Positions 12,689 through 22,020 of a DNA stretch of 64,000 nt are shown here, piece after piece; the stretch's first letter is position 1; each line of letters begins with the position of its first letter. A program made the position numbers and the translations under genes. The notes beneath the pieces are model-generated. The model did no database searches and was not told where the DNA came from. It was given only the letters and a program-made list of their open reading frames with translations. The stretch lies in assembly GCF_018873765.1 (NCBI RefSeq), contig NC_057917.1, positions 59,702,464-59,766,463 on the forward strand. The letters are read 5' to 3'. The stretch comes from Telopea speciosissima (taxonomy: Eukaryota; Streptophyta; Magnoliopsida; Proteales; Proteaceae).

Positions 12689-12879
12689 GATTTATGTGAC
12701 TAGTGTAGACCTTTCTACTCGTGTTAGTTCCTTTATTGTTAATAATAATTGGAGAAAATTATATGCACCTCCCTGGTGTTTGAAACAATAACAAAACACC
12801 TCTATTGTTTCACCATTTACATATAACCCTCACGGTGTTAGTGAGCTATTAGTTTTGAAAGTAAAAAAAGACAATTCTA

Positions 12880-13671
12880 CGGGTGTCAATCGATGTGGTT
12901 CTAGTTATTTGGTTTGGTTGTGGTGCGATTTACTTTTTGATATGGTGAAATCAAAACTGAACTGGATAGGAATCAGCCAAAATCAAAATCATTTTGCATA
13001 TGGTCCAATTTTACTGGTTTCTATTCGGTTTTCGTTATCCGATTCACTACCAATTTATATGCGGTTTTTGTGTGTTGTTTTTGGAAAACAGTATTGAAGA
13101 CAATCTCAGTTTTCAAGGCCTTTTATATTCCTGTGGTTCCCCATTCTCTCATGTTCTCCCTAACTCATCATATTTCCCATGCCTATATGATAAAAAATAA
13201 ATAAATAAACTTCTCATCCTTGCCTGTCCTTTTCCTTTCCTATTATTTGTTTTTCCATTTTTTTTCATCTCCACTCTCACATGATAAACAAACTACTTCT
13301 TCTATTAGAAAGTAGGGTTATGTTAATCCATTTTAACATCATTTTTAATTCAGACTTGAACAAATATAATATATAGTTAACCCAAGATATTTTACTTATT
13401 TTATGTTTCAAGTATGATGCAATAATTGTTGTTTATTAAATTAATTAGTATATTATTAATTAATCCAATTGATGCATGAGATAATATTCAAGTAAGAGGT
13501 ATCGATTTCTAGTTGGTTTTTCCAGTTCTTTATTCGGTTTAGAACCGCGATTTTGTTGTACAAATTGAAACCGAACTGAAAAAGAACCTATAAAATCAAA
13601 ACGGTTCATTTTTTTGCAGTAAGGTTTGGTTCGATCTTAAACGGGCGGTTCTAGTTCCATTTTGACATCCT
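12880..13671. mobile_element. hAT-like insertion with GGTGTCAA ends
   Basis: Left end GGGTGTCAATCGATGTGG and right end (inverted) AGGATGTCAAAATGG form imperfect terminal repeats of a kind common in plant hAT MITEs. Flanks CAATTCTA (12872-12879) and TAATTTTA (13672-13679) agree at 6 of 8 positions, an aged 8-bp duplication. Removing it rejoins a TTTTACCCTT motif that also occurs in the terminal repeats of the 23281-25010 element, which supports the call. The interior is AT-rich with repeated TCGGTTT/GGTTTGG-like motifs and no coding sequence. Confidence 0.5.
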
Positions 13672-13721
13672 TAATTTTACCCTTATTTACCTTCTTCTCC
13701 TCCAAACGAAAAATCCCTAAG

Positions 13722-14037
13722 GCCCCGTTGGGGAGGTTGGGTGGGATTGATGGGAAGAAGGGACCCACATGTTGGTGGGGTTTTGTTGGGGTGGAAATAT
13801 TGAGAAAAAATTGAGGTAAAGTAATTTTTCTCACCAATTGGTGGGATTTCAAATAGGAGTGGGATTTTGAAGTGCCACATCAACAGACAAAGCAATTAAT
13901 GATTCCCCTTAATTTTTGTAAGTTTACCATCCCAAATTAACCAAACAAGGTTGAGGTGGGATTTTTAAGTGTCATATCAGCATTTTCCCACCCCAATTCT
14001 CCCAGCTCACCTAAGTTCCCTCTAAACAAACGGGGCC
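13722..14037. mobile_element. Tourist-like (PIF/Harbinger) MITE
   Basis: A 316-bp element begins GGCCCCGTT and ends AACGGGGCC, flanked on both sides by TAA (13719-13721 and 14038-14040). TAA/TTA duplication plus GG-starting ends is the signature of PIF/Harbinger-derived Tourist MITEs. It lies in the 5' flank of the captured PMS1 fragment inside the MULE-like element, so it inserted after or together with the capture. Confidence 0.82.
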
Positions 14038-14146
14038 TAAATCGATTTAGAGTTTTGTCCCTATGAAGCTCCAGATTCGGCGAAGGTTGTGATTCCAAGT
14101 ATCTGAATCGATTGTTGGTTATGCGATTTCATTTGCTTGTATCTCT

Positions 14147-14367
14147 ATGGAACGAGCGACAGTTAATTCTGCAGCCATTAAGCCTATAAACAAGGGTTGT
14201 AGTTCATAGGATCTGCTCAGGACAAGTAATTCTAGATCTCTCTTCGGCAGTGAAGGAGTTAGTTGAGAACAGCTTGGATGCCGGTGCTACTAGTATTGAG
14301 ATTACTTTGAAAAATTACGGTGAAGAATCATTCAAGGTTATCGATAACGGTTGTGGCATTTCATCCA
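14147..14367 (+). pseudogene. PMS1: PMS1 mismatch-repair ATPase, first-exon fragment with frameshift
   Basis: From ATG 14147 the reading begins [18 protein letters not shown] frameshift near 14194 follows, and the next frame gives [19 protein letters not shown], then ENSLDAGAT (GHKL motif I, with the Mg/ATP-binding Glu and Asn) and VIDNGCGIS (motif II). This is the N-terminal ATPase of plant PMS1, the MutL-alpha subunit that pairs with MLH1 in DNA mismatch repair. The match ends at TCATCCA followed by GTAAAT, a plausible splice donor, so a genomic copy of exon 1 seems to have been taken rather than a cDNA. Nothing of the rest of the gene follows; the sequence passes into a long palindrome. 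It lies inside a MULE-like element and is very probably nonfunctional. Confidence 0.82.
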
Positions 14368-14454
14368 GTAAATTTTAGCTATTTTACCCCAATGATATCA
14401 GTTTGGATTTGGTTTCATTTTGTTTTAGATGTAATAGAGATTCTGAGCTCTTTA

Positions 14455-15075
14455 TTTTTTATTTTTTAACCCGAATATTATCTAGGACCCGAGCCAGTCC
14501 CTACGAGCTTAGTGCATCATGGGTAGTTCTTTTGTTAGTCCTAGTACTATTTCAAAACTTGGCTTGCATCCGTTGTTTGTTCTAATGTGTGATGGGTACT
14601 TGCACTCAAGCATCATACTTCTAAAATAAATGATTTTTTTGGTCTCTAGTTATTAACGACTTTTGGTTTCAGAGGAGAGGCACTTAGCTCTCTTTGTACA
14701 CTAGGGAATTTAACTGTCGAGACAAGAACAAAAAATGAACCAGTGGCTACACACTTGACTTTCGACCATTCAGGTCTTTCTTAGCCACTGATTCATTTTT
14801 TGTTCTTGTCTCGACAGTTAAATTCCCTAGTGTACAAAGAGAGCTAAGTGCCTCCCCTCTGAAACCAAAAGTCGTCAATGACTGGAGATCAGAAAAATCA
14901 TTTATTTTAGAGGTATGATGCTTGAGTGCAAGTACCTATCACACATTAGAACAAGCAACAGATGCAAGCCAAGTTTTGAAATAGTACTAAGACTAACAAA
15001 AGAACTACCCATGATGCACTAAGCTCGTAGGGGCTGGCCCGGATCCCAGATAATATTCGAGTTAAAAATAAAATC
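14455..15075. repeat. Large near-perfect palindrome (~294-bp arms, 34-bp loop)
   Basis: The arm at 14455-14748 is the reverse complement, with few differences, of the arm at 14783-15075; the unpaired centre is 14749-14782. A transcript of either strand would fold into a long double-stranded hairpin. The centre sequence reappears inverted at 15081-15124, and the motif ending CACTAGGG (14688-14713) is repeated directly at 15122-15147, next to the right end of the MULE-like element. The palindrome thus arose by inverted duplication of the element's own right-end region. Confidence 0.9.
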
Positions 15076-16290
15076 TTCGAAGCTAAGAAAGACCTGAACG
15101 GTTGAAAGTCAAGTGTGTAGCCACTTAGCTCTCTTTGTACACTAGGGGTGCATATACTTTGCCCTAATAACTGGAATTTTAATTTCCTTAACTTTGTTTT
15201 ACCTTCTATATATGCTTCCTCAATTTTTCATGTTAATATCTCTAATGACATGGACAGATGTTCTTGTATTCTATCCAAAGATGGTGGGTTTTCTATTCCA
15301 TTAGCAACTAAATTTCTGAGTTCCTCTACCAAGATTCCAAATAGCTCTCTTTTTTCTTTTTGGTGGAGTTTTCTTTGGAAACTCCCTTTACATCCGAAAT
15401 TGAAATTCTTTTTTGGTGTGTTTTATAGGCAGGAATTCCAGTCAAGGTTATTATCTCGAAACGGAGTCTCCCCAATTTGTGTTTTTTGTAGTTCTTGTAT
15501 TGATATAACATGACATCTTTTTATATCGTGTGATTGGACTAGGCATATCTGGGTTGCAAGGCCTTTGGTTTGAGAACGTAGTTTCTCTTGTCTACTTCTC
15601 TGGATCAGCTTTGAACTTCCATTTTCAGAATCAAACAATTTGATAAACCACTTCTTAAGTGGTTTTTTTCTGTTTTCATTCCCTCTTGTTATTTTATTTG
15701 GCAACATTGGAACAAGGTAATTCATGGTACTTTTCGTATTGACCCATTGTGGGTTATTCGGATTAGCTCAAAATGGCTGTGTGATTTTAGAATTCCTCCC
15801 CCCCCCCCCCCCGCGCCTTCTCCATACGTTGATAATAATATGTCTATTGTTGTTGTGGTTAACAAATTTCCATTTTACCTTATTAATCATATTCATGTCT
15901 TGAACTATCCTATTTTGATTTGCGTGGGATCCTCTAACTCAGTCTTAAATAGAGTGGGTGAGCATATTCCATTTTGTCAGATGGACAAATTATTTTGACT
16001 GTTGGAGGTTTTTTGGAGAAGGCTATGGACTTGGAAGCTGATGTGCTTGGTCTACAGATGGGATTGGAGCAAGCGGTGCTTCTCAACTTGGAGATTGGTG
16101 CAGTATGGCTCCTTGGCCAATACATTTGGGTTCTTTTTTAAAGATAACCTACTTGCGAAACGCCTGTTTTTGTTACCCCATCTCCTATACTTTTATCCTT
16201 TTGTGACTTCTTAACATATTTTTCTTGCTTCTATAGGCACTCTTTTGTGTAGCCTTCTCCTGTTAATTTTATTTTCTTATTATAAAAAAA

Positions 16291-17390
16291 TTAAAGATAA
16301 AAAATGGAAAAACAACATTGCCCGGTCAAGTGGAACCTGCATCTAGACATAAGAGTGTACAAAATTATCGCTCTACCCTTATGAAATAAAAAAATCCCAT
16401 CTATATTGATCCCCCTACACATGCTTTCATGAACTCCGCGTTGATGCAAGAGCTATGCGACCTGGTAATGATCTCTTGCCCTACAATATGTATGTTCTTA
16501 AAAAGAGTTTATAGTCTTAACACCATCAGATAACAATACAATAAGTTCTTATGACCATCCTTCCTTTGTCCCATGAGTCATCGAAGTATACAATCAGTCC
16601 AAACGTCTACCTTTTCCCACCATTGCCTTTTTGCATTATTGTGCAATCCTCATAACGTTCCTTTGATTGTCTAGTCTTGTGCGCTCCCTGCAAATATATA
16701 GTTCATAAGCCACAAGCAATTGAGACTTGTAAAGAAAAACAAGTGACCATCCAGGCTCTCATGTTTTTTGGATCATAGCAGGCATTAAGATATAATATTT
16801 AGACGATCCACGGACCACATGTGATAATCCTTAGGGTACCCCAAGACCATAATTAATGAATAAAGACACAACATTATCAATTTATCATTGTTAGCAGAAG
16901 TTCAAGACAAATCACTATAAAAGGAAAAAAGTTTAGAACTATTTCTGCATAAGGTCCTGCCACTAGCCCTCAAGTCCTCATACAAGCATAGCATGCCTTA
17001 TAGCACCAACCATTTCTGCATATCGGCAATGCTTTGTGTACTTGTCCATCCTCTCTTTCGTATCACTGGCTACAAAGGCCCTTGAGCTACTCACACCCTT
17101 GTGTGTATGTGATGGGGAAGGGTCACATGATGAGTGAACATTTAGGGTACTCACTTCATTGCCATCCCTAGCAATTAGCATTTTCCAAATTGGAATGATC
17201 ACATTAACCTCTTCTTTTTTGCTCAAAATGGTTGAATACTTGAATCTAATATAAAAGGTTTCCAAGTTTTCTTTGGAGATCTCAAATAAAAAGTTTAAAA
17301 TCTGCAACATCAAATCATGAACTATCAAAACCTTAGATCATACACAATGGATCCCGAGTCTATAAAGAAAGGAAAGTAATTTTTCTTTCC
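16291..17390. other. Stretch without a recognised gene
   Basis: A single minus-strand ORF (17328-16978, 116 codons) is longer than expected by chance in AT-rich DNA but matches no family I recognise. It has no matching exon neighbours, and translation further left on the minus strand is interrupted by many stops. It may be a fragment of an old mobile element. Confidence 0.35.
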
Positions 17391-17518
17391 GGAGTGTGAC
17401 CTATGCTAGCACTCCCATGTGCCAATCTCTTTTCCTCATCAAAATAAAAGGGCAAAGATGTCTTTTCATATGGGGTGGAGAGAGAGACTCATCGGAATGC
17501 AGGAGTAGGCCACACTCC
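17391..17518. mobile_element. Small MITE with GGAGTGTG ends, copy 1
   Basis: Ends GGAGTGTGACCTA and (inverted) GGAGTGTGGCCTA flank about 100 bp with a CTAGCACTCCC motif. A related sequence with the same order of motifs lies at 17987-18075. No clear target duplication was found, partly because the hairpin MITE at 17525 inserted at its right border. Confidence 0.45.
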
Positions 17519-17524
17519 TGGACA

Positions 17525-17684
17525 GGGACCTTTATCCGTTGCAGTTACAGCAACGCTGCTGTGCGCATCGTGTAGTGCAGCAGCGGCCATGTATGCACAG
17601 TGGGGCCCGCCGTGCACACATGGCCGCTACTGCGCCGCACGATGTGCACAGCAATGCTGCAGTTACAGTAGCGGATAAAAATTC
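17525..17684. mobile_element. Hairpin MITE, copy 2
   Basis: A 160-bp palindromic element is related to the one at 10271-10427. Ends are GGGACCTTTATCCGTT and (inverted) GAATTTTTATCCGCT, and the centre is the same GCACACATGGCCGC / GGGGCCC stem. Flanking 8-mers CCTGGACA are identical (17517-17524 and 17685-17692). The arms have drifted relative to copy 1 but the fold is kept. Confidence 0.82.
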
Positions 17685-17708
17685 CCTGGACAAAGTACTG
17701 AAATTTTC

Positions 17709-17916
17709 TTTTTTCTTTCTTTTTTTGGTAATGGAGGTACTAAATTTATTTTTTTTGGAATTGGGAGCTTTATATATATATTTTGAATAGAGTGGGGAGG
17801 GATCGAACCGGGGAGGGGATAAGGTACTAGCCAGGAGACTCAAACTCAAGACCTCTTGGTGAGTATGGGCATGAAGCGCACCGCGACTCACCAACTGAGC
17901 TAGGCAGTTGTTGGTG
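17709..17916 (-). mobile_element. tRNA-derived SINE
   Basis: On the minus strand the element starts near 17916 with CCTAGCTCAGTTGGTGAG, which contains a polymerase III A box, followed by a B-box-like GAGTTTGAGTCTCC about 45 bases on and a further GGTTCGATCCC. It ends in an A-rich tail (plus 17709-17725). Direct repeats AAGTACTGAAATTTTC (17693-17708) and AAGTACTAAATTTTC (17917-17931) flank it. The SINE would be mobilised by LINE proteins; LINE relics are present in the window. Confidence 0.82.
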
Positions 17917-17986
17917 AAGTACTAAATTTTCACATCTCATAAAAAAATTCATCAGTTATGAGAATGAGTTCTATAGTCTGACTGCA

Positions 17987-18075
17987 TGGCGTATGCTAGC
18001 ATCTCCCCGTGTGTCTCTCTCTTCTTTCACAATAGGGGGTAGGTATGTCATTTCATAGGCATATGCTACGCAGCC
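17987..18075. mobile_element. Small MITE, copy 2 (diverged)
   Basis: The order of motifs (GTATGCTAGCA, CTCTCTCTTC, GGGTAGGTATGTCATTTCATA, then a GCATATGCTACGC end) parallels the small MITE at 17391-17518. The ends form a short inverted repeat around TATGCTA. It lies about 400 bp upstream of the TMCO1-like coding region, so it may be part of its promoter region. Confidence 0.35.
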
Positions 18076-18476
18076 ACACAAGAAACATTATCCCTTATGT
18101 TGTATAATGTGAAAAAGAAAACTACCAAGTTGCGTGTGACGTCTACGCTTAGACACAGGAATGGTGAACTGACCGTCTTACCCACGGGAAATAAAAATCT
18201 TACTCATGTTAAATGCCCTTGCTCGCTCTCGGCGCGAAGATGACATCCTGCGGTCCTGCCCATTCCTGCATGACCAAATTTGACAATCCAACGGAGATGC
18301 TTTTCCATGTAGACTTGTAGAGGAAACATAAAACATCACGTCTTGTCCAGAACGATGGGATCGGTTCTAATTATCAGACATGCGTGAAGAGTGAAGATTA
18401 GAGACTAGAGACTGGAGAGGAAGAGCTGGAGGAAGAAGCGAGTGAGAACCAGCGACTCTGTCTTGTTTTTCTTCTA

Positions 18477-19052
18477 ATGGCGTCATTACTATCTTCATTC
18501 AAATACTCAGACAGTCTCGCAGTAGTGGGCATCTCAATCTGCACGGCCTTTCTGTGCGAAGGCATATCCTGGCTCCTCATCTACCGCACTTCCTCCTACA
18601 AATCCCTCCGTTCGTCCATCGACAAAGCCTCTAAAAAGCTCGAGACCATGAAGACCGGCGACAGTAAGGGACTACCCGGCAAGAAATCCAAGACCAAGAA
18701 GATCGATCGAGTCGAGACCAGTCTCAAGGAATCCAGCCGTGATCTCTCCTTCTCCAAAATCAAGTCCGGAGCAGTTGTAGCTCTTGTGCTCTTCGTCGTC
18801 TTCGGTTTACTGAACTCTCTCTTCGAAGGGAAGGCTGTCACCAAGTTGCCCTTCTCCCCGGCAGGAGTTGTTCAGAAGATGAGCCACAGAGGCCTCCCTG
18901 GCAATGACCCAACTGACTGTTCAATGGCATTCTTGTATTTCTTGTGTTCGATTAGCATTCGCACCAATTTGCAGAAGTTTCTTGGGTTTGCGCCCCCTAG
19001 AGGGACTCCCGGTGCTGGGTTGTTTCCGATGCCAGATCCAAAGACCAATTGA
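18477..19052 (+). CDS. TMCO1: TMCO1 homologue, calcium load-activated calcium channel (ER membrane)
   Basis: A single-exon gene of 191 codons. The product is an ER membrane protein of the EMC3/TMCO1/GET1 (Oxa1) family. In animals TMCO1 both releases excess Ca2+ from the ER and works in a membrane-protein insertion complex at the translocon; the plant role is inferred. Visible features: a first membrane segment at about residues 14-35; a Lys/Arg-rich coiled-coil region at about 38-90; a second membrane segment at about 97-118 (SGAVVALVLFVVFGLL); a third at about 146-165 (SMAFLYFLCSISI); and the family's conserved LGFAPPRGTPGAGLFPMP tail. Length is that of the family. ATG 18477 is the first in frame after a stop. 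The MITE and SINE cluster ends about 400 bp upstream, and the 3' UTR probably ends before 19.35 kb, where a copia remnant begins. Confidence 0.93.
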   Translation: MASLLSSFKYSDSLAVVGISICTAFLCEGISWLLIYRTSSYKSLRSSIDKASKKLETMKTGDSKGLPGKKSKTKKIDRVETSLKESSRDLSFSKIKSGAVVALVLFVVFGLLNSLFEGKAVTKLPFSPAGVVQKMSHRGLPGNDPTDCSMAFLYFLCSISIRTNLQKFLGFAPPRGTPGAGLFPMPDPKTN

Positions 19053-19359
19053 TTTGGTTTAGCCGACTTTGAGGTGTTGTTCAGTTTTTCGCTGTCATTG
19101 ATTCTTGATTTGTTAGGGCTTACGTAGCTATTACTATTTATAGTTGTAAAATTTTGCAACATTCTAGAGTTTCGTTGGGTATTTGATCGCAATTTCAGGT
19201 GTTTTATGTAATGTAATGTTCTTCTGTGACTGTACTAGAATCATTAGTAGAATGGATCCAATGTGCTTCTATAATTTTGAGCTGTTAACTATTATTTAAT
19301 GCTTCTTTGGTGGATTTGTTTCTAGCTTCTCGCTTTTCAGACGTTATAGTTTTGCTAAA

Positions 19360-21258
19360 ACCAATTTGACTCTCAAAATTTCGTTGTGATGATATAAGCA
19401 GTAGCGAGAAGGATATCTCCATCACTCTAGGACCCTTCCACGATACCGGCAACGGATGATTTATCTTCCTTCCTTTTCACATTTCTTCTTTATATGACAT
19501 TCCTCCCTGCAATATAACAAGTTATTTTGCCACCTATATTTTTGCTGAACTCTTCCAGTCTCTCATTTGATTTGCCTATGCCCTGATCACCATCTGTAAC
19601 TAAGGCACTACCCTCATCTAATGGCCCCTCACTGTTATTTTTCCGCCATGTCTCATTCATCAGCCAAGCAACCATAGTTGTCAAGGCGTCGCCAAGGTGT
19701 CCAGGCGGTTTTGTTGGGGCCTAGGCGACCTCCGCCTTATTGCAAGGCGCCTTGCACTGGTTTGTATTGGTATCGAACCCGGTATTGGCCCTTATTTATG
19801 CCAAACATCATGTAAGTAAATGTTTTATATTTGGTATTTCATTTACTTAAGATATTATTCATAATTAAGCAAATACCCCCTATTTGAATTTAATAAAAAT
19901 AGTTAAAAAATCAAATTCCAAAAGGAAAAAAAGTCAACCCCCTAGTTTAAGAACAAAAACTGGATTTTCGACGGTAGGTAAAATTTTTAACTTTCTAATG
20001 TTCGGGTTTTTCTCAAATCTAAAAATTCTATAAATTTTAATATGGTTTAAAACATTGCTAAAAACCATAAGTGCGGTAAAATATTCATTTGTTTTGATAT
20101 CTAAAAAAATATTTTCATTCAGAGCGATTTTGACAGCATTCGCGCATACCAAATAAGGTTTGACCGGAACATAACTTCTTCAATATAAATCAGATTTAAC
20201 CACTTTGGGATTTGTTGGAAAGCTAGTTTTGTGCTCTACCTAATACTAAAAGTCTCATGTAAAAATAAAATCATCTGACTAGTCAAACTTCTTTGAGAAC
20301 AAGAACATTTCTCTAAATCGAGAACAATTTAATTACTTATAAATAAGATCATATTTTCTTAGAACAGTATAAACCAAATGTATGTTTGATTGTTTCAAAC
20401 TTCCAATAGGTTGCTTCTTCAGTTCTATTGTCTTCTAGTTCTATGTTGATTTTTGATGACTTGATGTGACTTAATGCGGTTTAATGTTGATTTTTGATGA
20501 CTTGAGAAGGCTTATTGTTGATTTTTGATGATATAAGGTATATATTATAGCATACTAAATAATGTTAGAGAAGGGGGAAATATAAAATAACACTTGGGGA
20601 CGCCTTGGTCGCCTAGGCGGGCGTTTTGTCACCTAAGCGCTTAGACACCCCTCCAAAGCCTTGGGTCGCTTTACCGCCTCGACAACTATGCAAGCAACAA
20701 TAACCTCATCAAGATTGAAAGTATCCTTACCAAACAAAAATGTAGTCAAATTATGATCAAATGAAAGAGGTAGTGAAGCCAATAAGAGAAGTGTTTTATT
20801 CTTCTCTTCGATCTTAACATCTAGAGTTGACAATTCCGTCAATATCCTGTTGAACTCATCCAAGTGTACCTCAAATTTCGCTCTCTCTTACCATATAACT
20901 GTTTCTTAAAAAACAGCTGATTTGTCAACGATCTGTACTTGTACCCACTCTCTAGCTTTGTCCGGACTTCCTTTGGATCTGCTATCCCGATGACCTCACT
21001 ATTAGTGCTAACTGCGAGATACAACTGAATCGTGCTGTTTGCTAGATCCCTTAACTCTTGCCACTTATCTTCCTTCATCTTCTTTGGCTTTTATGATTTC
21101 TTCCTAAGAGTCTTGACTCTCCCCTCCTACGTAAGGATATTTTTCATTCGTTGTTACTACAAAATGAAGTCATTATGGTCATTGAAAAATTCTATGGAGA
21201 AGCTTGAATCCTTAACTATCATCCGAATTACTGGATCTGGCCCCTTTGTGCCCTCCAT
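19360..21258 (-). pseudogene. Ty1/copia gag remnant, split by a hAT-like insertion
   Basis: Minus-strand gag starts near ATG 21258. It continues as MKEDKWQELRDLANSTIQLYL, SLTNQLFFKKQLYG, MDEFNRILTELSTLDVKIEE and LLASLPLSFDHNLTTFLFGK, the usual UBN2-type gag order. It is interrupted at 20690 by the element 19673-20690, and resumes at about 19672 with the LMNETWRKNNSEG region, a degenerate CCHC knuckle near 19500 and the SSVAGIVEGS region down to about 19390. Dropping the insertion plus one 8-bp target copy rejoins the frame across the break. Several stops and frameshifts show it is dead. Protease, integrase and RT are absent on this side, where the TMCO1-like gene begins. Confidence 0.82.
19673..20690. 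mobile_element. hAT-like nonautonomous element, ~1 kb family, copy B
   Basis: A 1,018-bp element with ends CATAGTTGTCAAGGCG and (inverted) CATAGTTGTCGAGGCG. A perfect 8-bp target duplication CAAGCAAC lies at 19665-19672 and 20691-20698. Subterminal regions are rich in GCCTAGGCG motifs. The interior (about 19825-20200) is homologous, in inverted orientation, to 10857-11345 of copy A, although the outer ends differ (GTTTCGA-type in copy A). It lies inside a copia gag. No transposase is encoded. Confidence 0.88.
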
Positions 21259-21858
21259 CAACCTCAATAATCCTGCTGACCGTTGATCTTTGCACGAACA
21301 CGCACAATCTATATCAAACGAGTGGAATCTACTCAATCCGTCCTTTACAATGAGTTTGAAACACCGGAAACCTAACCTCTGTGCCGCACTTCCTATACAA
21401 AATCAGATTTTCCGTACAGAACCCAAACCTGAATGGAATTGGCTCAAAAGCCTTTTTTTTGTTTTTTGTCTCCAACCCACTGTAGGTTCCCTACCCACTT
21501 TCTCCTTGAAAAAAAAAAACTTACTGTTTCCTTGTACAATACAAACTCCCTCCAACTTGCCGCTTCCTAAATGCCAAGGAAACCACAAACTTCCTTTTGA
21601 GTTTCGTATAATCACTTCTTTTTTTTTCCACTTGCTTCTTTCTTCCCAACATACAAATCACTCTTTTCACTTTTTTTCCCCCTTCTTTCCTCCTCTCCTT
21701 CCTCCCTCACGTACGGAATCGTAATTGAACTTCAGAAAATTTTCCTTCCTCACAAACGGGATCAGAATCGTACAGTGTTTCTCCCTTCTTTTGCTCTCCT
21801 TGCACATTGTCCGTTTCCTAGACCTCCATGTACCACTTGCGACGATCTGCCCAATCCC

Positions 21859-22020
21859 GCTCTGATTCCATTTGTTGGAGACGAATGGACAACCATGAGG
21901 AAGAAATCAAGCAAGTACACAACACGAGGAATTTAATGTGGTTCGGCCCGAATGCCTACATCCACCTTAGAGAACCAGAGCTTCCACCAATCAGAATAAA
22001 ATCTGAGAATTGAGGTCATA
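21859..22020 (-). repeat. Copia LTR end and primer-binding site remnant
   Basis: Read on the minus strand, CGTCTCCAACA ends an LTR (its first plus-strand base is about 21873). It is followed two bases later by TGGAATCAGAG, close to the TGGTATCAGAG tRNA-Met primer-binding site. This lies about 600 bp upstream of the gag start at 21258, so it is the 5' LTR of that copia. The LTR contains a CGGCCCGAATGCCTAC-type motif seen in many plant copia LTRs. Its far border was not determined. Confidence 0.55.

Larger units (their letters stand above)
12753..15165. mobile_element. MULE-like element carrying a PMS1 exon (Pack-MULE candidate)
   Basis: A 2,413-bp insertion splits the second LINE between two parts of its zf-RVT upstream region. 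Ends are AGAAAATTATATGCACC and, inverted, AGGGCAAAGTATATGCACC, imperfect over about 27 bp. Flanking 9-mers AATAATTGG (12744-12752) and AATAACTGG (15166-15174) differ at one base, as expected for a Mutator-type 9-bp duplication. The left subterminal sequence (GGTGTTAG, then a TTTTACCCTT motif) resembles the terminal repeats of the element at 23281-25010. Inside are an ~790-bp hAT-like insertion, a Tourist-type MITE, a broken PMS1 first exon with its 5' flank, and a long palindrome. No transposase is present, so it would depend on another element for movement. Confidence 0.6.
10150..16290 (+). mobile_element. Second LINE, 5'-truncated, opened by four insertions
   Basis: Pieces of one LINE ORF2 can be followed on the plus strand across several insertions: RT palm with a DRLDW motif at about 10190-10270; the GIRQRCPLSPFLF motif at 10510-10560; the THLLFTDDTF motif (FADD box) at about 11650; RT thumb and connector to 12467 and 12689-12752; then the zf-RVT region (WKLPLHPKLKFFFG, CVFC, HIWVA) and an RNase H remnant from 15166 to about 16230. 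The 3' end is an A run near 16284-16290. Removing the inserted elements leaves about 2.3 kb, as expected of a 5'-truncated copy. A low-complexity A-rich match (10100-10113 and 16300-16312) could be its target duplication, but this is weak. Every reading frame is broken. Confidence 0.78.

Noticed and set aside
16978..17328. 116-codon minus-strand ORF
   Set aside because: No family recognised and no flanking exons or element borders.
17860..17905. A functional tRNA gene
   Set aside because: The A-box and B-box motifs belong to a SINE: no cloverleaf, an A-rich tail and flanking direct repeats are present.
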